Origin: Martelella alba
GTDB taxonomy: Bacteria > Pseudomonadota > Alphaproteobacteria > Rhizobiales > Rhizobiaceae
Reading direction: 5' to 3'
DNA length: 39,485 nucleotides
Assembly: GCF_006516955.1 (NCBI RefSeq)
Contig: NZ_VHLG01000022.1
Location: 1-39,485 of the forward strand
Of the stretch, positions 34,153 to 39,485 are shown one piece after another. The translations under genes and the position numbers were made by a program. Position 1 is the stretch's first letter. Every line of letters starts with the position of its first letter. A model generated the notes under the pieces. It had not been told where the DNA came from. It saw only the letters and a program-made list of their open reading frames with translations, and searched no databases.

Positions 34153-34184
34153 GCCAGGCCTTCGATCCATTCAGCCGGCCTGGC
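34153..34184. terminator. Stem-loop between convergent genes
   Basis: GCCAGGCC (34153-34160) pairs perfectly with GGCCTGGC (34177-34184) around a 16-base loop, between the DUF1684 stop (34144) and the convergent antiporter stop (34171). The right arm falls inside the last codons of the antiporter gene. It may end transcription from either side; no strong T-run is present. Confidence 0.4.
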
Positions 34185-36762
34185 GTCTCTGACGTTGCGG
34201 TTTAAGCCTGAGAGAACCGGCCTGCACCAGAATGGCGCGGACACGGGCTGTCATCTCGGCCGGCGGCAGATCAAACAGCTCTTCATCCAATGTGACCCCG
34301 CGTTTTTCAGCACTGGCGATCACCGCCGTTCTGAAGGCGCCGGGCCGCATCAGCAATTTGCGGAAACTGTGCTCGTCGAGGGCGAGCAGGATACAATCCG
34401 CGATCGACGAGACCTGGATGGGCTTGCGCCGCCGTGCCAGAACTGCGAACTGGCCAAACATATCACCGCGCGAGAGCCTTATTTTCACTCCGTCGGTCAG
34501 GACGTTGACCGTGCCGGAGGCGATGAACCAGACCTCGCGTGAAGAGCTTTCGCGCTGGAGAATCTGCTGGCCGGGCGCTGCATAGGCGATCCGCATCCGC
34601 CGTCGAAGCAGTTTCAGCTCGCGTTCGTCAAAATCGGCAAAGGCGGGAAAGCCGTTGATGAGATCCTTTTTCTGCTGCTTAAGGTCCAGCATTGGCCGGT
34701 TGTGAAGTTCAGTACGGCGTTTGTCGACCCCGGTGCCAAGGGTGGCGCGCAGCTCCGGGCCGATCAGGCCGTCTTCGGTGAGCGCATCATATTCGCGCTC
34801 CTCAAGCTGCAGCGTCGTGCGGCGGATCAGGCGGCGCTCCAGATCCTCGGCATAGCCCGGAAATTGCAGGCGCAGCTGTTCAAGTTCCTGCCGCACTTCC
34901 TCCAGGCGCCGGTTCAAGAGGTCATGCAGCAGATCGGCAACGCGGCGACCGTGAATGCGCCGGATCCGCTCGTTGAGAAATTCCTCAAGACGTGGCAGGA
35001 TCATGCTGTAGGAGACGAGAATTTCGAAGCGGTCCTCGATCCGCCGCGCGAGAAGGCGGCGAATGCCGAAATAATTGTGTGCAAAGGTCGCGAAGCGGTA
35101 GAAACGCCCGGTCTCATAGGCGCGGCGTCCAGCTTCGCGATAGCTGGCGCGGCCACCGCTGCGGGTTGCTTCGATGATATGATCGGCGGCGATGACGAGG
35201 CGTTCGGCCAGATCGGGTGAGATCACCTGCTTGCGGTATTCCTCCAGCACCGTGTCGCGTTCATGGGCGGCAAGGGCAAGAAGGCCGAGTGTCACACGGT
35301 CCCGGTCCTGCAATTGTTCGCTGGCGCCGGTCTGTTCGACGGCCTCATCAACGCGTTCGGCGAAGCGTTTGGCTTCGTCGCGGACAATATCGCGGGTCAG
35401 GGCGAAGTCGCGCGTCGTCTCCGAAACCTGTTCGCGCACGCTTTGAAGTGCGACCGCGATGACCTGTTTGCCAAGGGCGATATCCAGTGGGCTCAGCTGA
35501 TCGAGCTTCAGCTTGGCGATTGCCCATCTGAGCGTCGTGCCTTGCACGATCAGCGTGAAAAGCGTGAAACCAGTGGCGAGAATGCCAACCTGATGCTTGA
35601 TTTCCGGTGGCACGAAGCGGTTTTCGGTCACCGCCAGCGCCAGCGCCAGTGTGACGGCGCCCCTGAGGCCACCCCACAAAATGGCGACGCAATAGGGGGC
35701 TTCGATTTTTGGCGACAGCTTCAGCAATGTCAGCACCGGCAGCACGCCGAACAGTATGATGGCGCGGGCAATGAGGGCCGCAACAACCACGAGGCCGACC
35801 AGAAACAGGTCGTAAGGGACAAATTGCGACAGCAGCTTCGGTATCAGAATGGCCGCAAGCAGAAAGATGAGTGAGCCGGCCATATGGGCGATGAGATCCC
35901 AGCTTTCGCGCAGGAGAACATTCATCGCGGGCGTAAAGCGTGCTGTCATGTGAAGGTTGATCGTCAGTCCCGTCGCAACAACGGCGATCACACCGGACGC
36001 AGAGGCCTCCTCGGCCAGAAGATAGGTGAGTGGCGGAATGGCCAGCGAAACGGCGATCTGTCCACGCGGAAAATCGGGCATGCGCGCCATGATTTCCACG
36101 GCTATGCGCCCGACGGCAACGCCGATCACGCTGCCCGCACCGACGATCCAGGGAAAGGTCAGAAGCGCAGAGGAGATCTTCGGATTGTCGGCATTGGTCA
36201 TCACAAAGCCGAGGAAAAGCGAGAAGAAGGCGATTGCCGCGGCATCATTCAGCAGGCTCTCGCCTTCGACGATACGGGCAAGGCGCTGCGGCGACGGCGT
36301 AGCGCGGAAGATCGAAACAACTGCGGAAGGGTCGGTGGTCGAGACGATGGCGCCGACCAGCAGGCAACCGGCGAGCGACATGCCCGCCACAGGGTAAAGC
36401 GTGAAGCCGATTGCAAGCATGGCCACCGCAACAGCCAGAACGGCCAGAACCAGGATCGGAACCCAGTCGTCAAGCATGCGCCGGATGTCGATATTGAGAG
36501 CAACCTGAAACACAAGCAGCGGCAAAAAGATGTTCAGAAAGAAACTCGCACGGATCGGCAGATTGAGAATCGCCAGCGCCAGCGGATTGAGCGCATTGGT
36601 GAGATCCGTTTGCCAGAAGAAGGCGGCGGCGACGCCGATGGCGATCCCCATGGCTGCGAGGATCACCGAAAACGGAAGTTTCAGCCGTGCCGCTAGCGGT
36701 TCACTCAGTCCGATAACGATAAAGATACCGGCAGCAACGGCGATCAGGATTGTCAGGGTCAT
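34171..36762 (-). CDS. CPA1-type Na+/H+ antiporter with C-terminal cyclic-nucleotide-binding-like domain
   Basis: An 863-residue inner-membrane protein. Residues 1 to about 430 form a CPA1/NhaP-type exchanger with twelve or so helices; the ion site includes TTDPSAV (142-148) and the ND pair at 172-173 in GESLLNDAAAI. A long charged helical region (about 440-700) follows, and residues about 710-845 form a cyclic-nucleotide-binding-like domain (FADFDERELKLLRRRMR, VWFIASGTVNVL, GDMFGQFAV). The phosphate-binding cassette has Gln771 where Glu is expected and Lys780 where Arg is expected, so cyclic nucleotide binding is doubtful. Exchanger plus such a domain recalls sperm-specific NHE but without a voltage sensor. 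It should export sodium or potassium for protons. Single gene, convergent with the transporter operon. Confidence 0.9.
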   Translation of the reverse strand: MTLTILIAVAAGIFIVIGLSEPLAARLKLPFSVILAAMGIAIGVAAAFFWQTDLTNALNPLALAILNLPIRASFFLNIFLPLLVFQVALNIDIRRMLDDWVPILVLAVLAVAVAMLAIGFTLYPVAGMSLAGCLLVGAIVSTTDPSAVVSIFRATPSPQRLARIVEGESLLNDAAAIAFFSLFLGFVMTNADNPKISSALLTFPWIVGAGSVIGVAVGRIAVEIMARMPDFPRGQIAVSLAIPPLTYLLAEEASASGVIAVVATGLTINLHMTARFTPAMNVLLRESWDLIAHMAGSLIFLLAAILIPKLLSQFVPYDLFLVGLVVVAALIARAIILFGVLPVLTLLKLSPKIEAPYCVAILWGGLRGAVTLALALAVTENRFVPPEIKHQVGILATGFTLFTLIVQGTTLRWAIAKLKLDQLSPLDIALGKQVIAVALQSVREQVSETTRDFALTRDIVRDEAKRFAERVDEAVEQTGASEQLQDRDRVTLGLLALAAHERDTVLEEYRKQVISPDLAERLVIAADHIIEATRSGGRASYREAGRRAYETGRFYRFATFAHNYFGIRRLLARRIEDRFEILVSYSMILPRLEEFLNERIRRIHGRRVADLLHDLLNRRLEEVRQELEQLRLQFPGYAEDLERRLIRRTTLQLEEREYDALTEDGLIGPELRATLGTGVDKRRTELHNRPMLDLKQQKKDLINGFPAFADFDERELKLLRRRMRIAYAAPGQQILQRESSSREVWFIASGTVNVLTDGVKIRLSRGDMFGQFAVLARRRKPIQVSSIADCILLALDEHSFRKLLMRPGAFRTAVIASAEKRGVTLDEELFDLPPAEMTARVRAILVQAGSLRLKPQRQRRQAG

Positions 36763-37041
36763 TTATCGGCAGCGCCACATGTGGATTTCGTTGGTTTTGT
36801 TTTTCAGCCTGCAACCAGTTTACACAGCTGGTCCATTCGCGGAAGCGTCTATCGGAATTTGATTAAGGATAGATATGCAATCACGGCGTTGTGATGGTGT
36901 TTGCTTCTTCGGGAGGAAACACGAAACGCAGACCGAAGGTTTGTTCGAAAAATCAAGGGAAACTTTTTCAGACAAAGCCCCTTGCGCTCGGATAAGAATC
37001 TGTCTAAATCCGCGCCAACGCTTCGGTACCGCCGAAGTAGG

Positions 37042-37115
37042 GGCCTCGTGGCGGAGTGGTTACGCAGAGGACTGCAAATCCTTGCACCCCGGTTCGATTC
37101 CGGGCGAGGCCTCCA
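37042..37115 (+). tRNA. tRNA-Cys (anticodon GCA)
   Basis: A complete cloverleaf can be drawn: acceptor GGCCTCG (37042-37048) with CGAGGCC (37105-37111), discriminator T, encoded CCA at 37113-37115, T-arm with GGTTCGATTCC, and an anticodon stem GAGGA/TCCTT around loop CTGCAAA, giving GCA at 37074-37076. The 74-base length including CCA is normal. tRNA genes are common integration sites, but no repeat of its 3' end was seen downstream in the window. Confidence 0.96.
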
Positions 37116-37679
37116 TTTTGCCACATGGCATCTCCAATTGATTTTCCCAAAAGTTCTGCTGATGGCATATCGCGAGCTGCGAGTGGCTGTCAGATGTTTT
37201 GAACGGTCGATCCATGTGCCCGGCGAGGGGGCTGCCGGAAGTGGGGCTGAGGGAAGTATTGCGTTGTTCCGTAACCATCGGTTTCGATGAGAACCGTCTT
37301 GAACACGCGGAAGATCTGGCTTTCTATTCGCTGTTCTTTTTTTGACGCTCCACGTGCCATGATTACGCAATCATTTTGACTGTTGTTAAGTTGAATATGG
37401 CATCATCATTATGGTTATGTAGAGGCTTCATAACTTCTTATGTTTTGATTTGACTAATTTTTTCTATATGAAATATTGACGCGTAATAATAATATCATGG
37501 AATTTATCTATTGTCTGAGCTGGCCGGCCGGGCCTGTTTGCCCGAATGCGGTAATTTTCAGCTGATGCGTGAAGCCGGCTCTAGGCTGACGACAATGACG
37601 GGGTCCCGTTGTTTCATGCTGCCGGTTTGACCTTTGATCACCTGAATGGTCGATATGTCCAGGATCCAGGGAGCGGGCA
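37116..37679. other. Gap between tRNA-Cys and sulfatase gene
   Basis: No gene is recognised. Positions 37370-37510 are strongly AT-rich (ATATTGACGCGTAATAATA region) and probably hold the sulfatase promoter. The open frames in 36875-37370 are shadows that run through the tRNA. Confidence 0.4.
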
Positions 37680-39350
37680 ATGCAAGATAATCCTGAAGAT
37701 ATGACTGAAACCAAAGCGGTGAATGGCAGCGGTGTGACGCGCCGGAACCTGCTTTTGAGTTCGAGCGTTCTGGCCGCCTTCACGTCGCTTGCGACAGCGT
37801 CGTCACCGCGCCGGGCCCGTGCGCAGACCATGCCGAAGAAGAAGCGGCCGAATATCCTTGTTATCTGGGGGGATGACATCGGCTGGCAGAATGTCTCTGC
37901 CTACGGCATGGGGACAATGGGCTATCATACGCCGAATATTGACCGGATCGGCAATGAGGGCATTCGCTTTACCGACCATTACGCGCAGCCGAGCTCCACG
38001 GCGGGGCGTGCGGCCTTTATCACCGGGCAATATCCGATCCGCTCAGGCATGACCACGGTCGGCCAGCCGGGCGCCGCCCTTGGGCTGCAGGCCGCTTCGC
38101 CCTGTCTGGCGGAGAACATGAAAGCGGCTGGCTACCGCACCGGCCAGTTCGGCAAGAACCATCTCGGCGACCGCAACGAACATCTGCCGACGGTTCACGG
38201 TTTTGATGTGTTCTTTGGAAACCTTTATCACCTCAACACGCAGGAAGAGGCCGAGCAACGCGACTATCAGCGTTTCGGCAAGGCTTTCTCCGGCAGCCTT
38301 GAAGCCTATGAACAGCGTTTCGGTACGCGCGGCGTGTTGTTCGCCAAGGCAACGGATTATGATGACCCGACCGAACAGCCGCGTTTCGGGCGCATCGGCA
38401 AGCAGACGATTGAAGATACCGGACCGCTGACGCAGGAGCGAATGAAGAATTTCGACGGTGCGGAGGTTATCCCGCGTGCGATCGACTTCATGTCATCTGC
38501 GGTCGAGGCGGACGAACCCTTCTTTGTCTGGCTCAATACCAGCCGCATGCATCTCTATACGCGGCTGGACGAACAGTGGCGCTATGCCGCTGAAGATTAT
38601 ACCTCGGAAGCGGATCTCTACGGCTCGGGCATGCTGCAGCACGACCATGATATCGGTGTGGTGCTGGACTGGCTGGATGCCAACGGATTGGCCGAGGATA
38701 CGATCGTCTGGTACTCGACCGATAACGGACCGGAGCATAATTCCTGGCCGCATGGCGGCACGACGCCGTTCCGGGGCGAGAAGATGACGACCTATGAGGG
38801 CGGCGTGCGGGTGCTTTCCATGCTGCGATGGCCGGGCGTTATTCCGGCCGGGCAGGTGCTTAACGGCATCCAGGCGCATCAGGACATGTTCACCTCGCTT
38901 GCCGCTGCCGCAGGCATTGAGGATATCAATGCTGAGGTCATGGAGGAAAAGCAGCAATATATCGATGGCCTGAACAATTTTCCCTATTGGACCGGGGAAA
39001 TGGATCATTCGGCCCGCGATCATCTGTTTTATTATTATGAGAGCAAGCTGACTGCCGTTCGCATGGGGCCGTGGAAATTCCATTTTTCGACGAAGGAAGA
39101 CTATTATGCCAATCTTGTTCCCCGCACGGCGCCACTGATCTTCAATTTGCGGATGGACCCGTTCGAAAGCTATGATTCAGTGGATGCCTATGGTCATTTG
39201 ATGCAGAAAGTGTCCTGGCTTATGCAGCCGATGAACGTGCTTATGACGCAGCATCTGGCAACGCTGAAGGAATATCCACCGGTGCAGGGGGGCGCATCTT
39301 TCGACATGTCGAATGTGGTCCAGCAATATCTCAGCAGCGGCATGGAGTGA
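37680..39350 (+). CDS. Sulfatase-family (arylsulfatase-like) hydrolase, Tat-exported, Ser at nucleophile position
   Basis: A 556-residue member of the alkaline phosphatase/sulfatase superfamily. [16 protein letters not shown] (RR at 21-22) is a twin-arginine signal, so it acts in the periplasm. Metal and catalytic elements are visible: WGDDIGW (Asp65, Asp66), Arg110, FGKNHLG (Lys159, His161), His291 and STDNGPEHN (Asp348, Asn349). The activation motif, usually Cys-x-Pro/Ala-x-Arg followed by TG, reads [12 protein letters not shown] with Ser106 (codon TCC, 37995-37997) in place of Cys. It would need a radical-SAM maturase, use Ser directly, or be inactive. No maturase gene is in the window. 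GGAG precedes ATG 37680. Confidence 0.9.
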   Translation: MQDNPEDMTETKAVNGSGVTRRNLLLSSSVLAAFTSLATASSPRRARAQTMPKKKRPNILVIWGDDIGWQNVSAYGMGTMGYHTPNIDRIGNEGIRFTDHYAQPSSTAGRAAFITGQYPIRSGMTTVGQPGAALGLQAASPCLAENMKAAGYRTGQFGKNHLGDRNEHLPTVHGFDVFFGNLYHLNTQEEAEQRDYQRFGKAFSGSLEAYEQRFGTRGVLFAKATDYDDPTEQPRFGRIGKQTIEDTGPLTQERMKNFDGAEVIPRAIDFMSSAVEADEPFFVWLNTSRMHLYTRLDEQWRYAAEDYTSEADLYGSGMLQHDHDIGVVLDWLDANGLAEDTIVWYSTDNGPEHNSWPHGGTTPFRGEKMTTYEGGVRVLSMLRWPGVIPAGQVLNGIQAHQDMFTSLAAAAGIEDINAEVMEEKQQYIDGLNNFPYWTGEMDHSARDHLFYYYESKLTAVRMGPWKFHFSTKEDYYANLVPRTAPLIFNLRMDPFESYDSVDAYGHLMQKVSWLMQPMNVLMTQHLATLKEYPPVQGGASFDMSNVVQQYLSSGME

Positions 39351-39414
39351 TAAGAGATCAATCAGATCTCCGTGTGATTTTCTTTTATATATCCGATTAT
39401 TTTTGCGAATTGAA

Positions 39415-39438
39415 CCTGACGGCAATGTTGCCGTCAGG
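39415..39438 (+). terminator. Rho-independent terminator after the sulfatase gene
   Basis: CCTGACGGCAA (39415-39425) pairs perfectly with TTGCCGTCAGG (39428-39438), effectively a 10-bp stem with a 4-base loop. A T-rich tract including six consecutive T follows within 20 bases. It lies 65 bases beyond the stop codon. Confidence 0.75.
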
Positions 39439-39485
39439 AAGTATTATTGTTTTTTATTTAAATAATATTTTATATAATAAATTTA

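Noticed and set aside
37042-37679. tRNA-Cys as the attachment site of an integrated element
   Set aside because: No copy of the tRNA 3' end and no integrase gene found in the window.
1-39485. CRISPR arrays, rRNA genes, phage or toxin-antitoxin modules
   Set aside because: No regularly spaced repeats, rRNA segments or recognisable defence, phage or toxin-antitoxin genes were seen on either strand.

Overview
The window looks like an accessory, transport-rich region of an alphaproteobacterial genome, most likely from the Hyphomicrobiales (Rhizobiaceae, Brucellaceae or Phyllobacteriaceae). The basis is the GC-rich coding sequence with AT-rich promoter gaps, the many binding-protein-dependent ABC importers, and LacI, ROK and LysR regulators next to the operons they probably control. 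No species can be named from the sequence alone.

Layout. Positions 1-91 look like the end of an IS21-family element, abutting the 3' remnant of an IS91-family transposase (92-458). A long untranslated stretch then leads to an MgtC/SapB-family gene (1624-2340). Next is a sugar module on the plus strand: transketolase (3014-5041), a ribose-type ABC importer (ATPase, permease, binding protein, 5419-8989) and a ROK regulator (9320-10555). A minus-strand LacI-family regulator (10869-11927) faces a plus-strand operon, 12062-18281, with a polyamine-type (PotABCD-like) ABC importer and a GH3 beta-glucosidase. Tandem operator-like palindromes lie between them. A coiled-coil/methyltransferase gene follows on the minus strand (18503-19552).

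A minus-strand operon (27061 down to 20000) carries a dipeptide-type ABC importer with a fused double ATPase and ends in allophanate hydrolase. A LysR gene diverges from it (27198-28106), with an inverted repeat in the shared promoter gap. A second dipeptide-type importer (28337-33325) runs on the plus strand with 4-base ATGA overlaps and ends in a DUF1684 gene. A CPA1-type cation/proton antiporter with a C-terminal cyclic-nucleotide-binding-like domain (34171-36762, minus), a tRNA-Cys gene (37042-37115) and a Tat-exported sulfatase-family protein (37680-39350) complete the window.

The overall picture is catabolic: four complete ABC importers, each beside a plausible enzyme or regulator. The most unusual points are a Ser in place of the usual Cys nucleophile of the sulfatase, a permease with no ATG/GTG/TTG start at its natural N-terminus, the pairing of a polyamine-type importer with a GH3 glucosidase under two 21-bp-spaced LacI-type palindromes, an allophanate hydrolase without urea carboxylase, and structured leaders or leader ORFs before mgtC, tkt and the sugar ABC operon. 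All functions were assigned by reading translated sequences and motifs; no database search was run.
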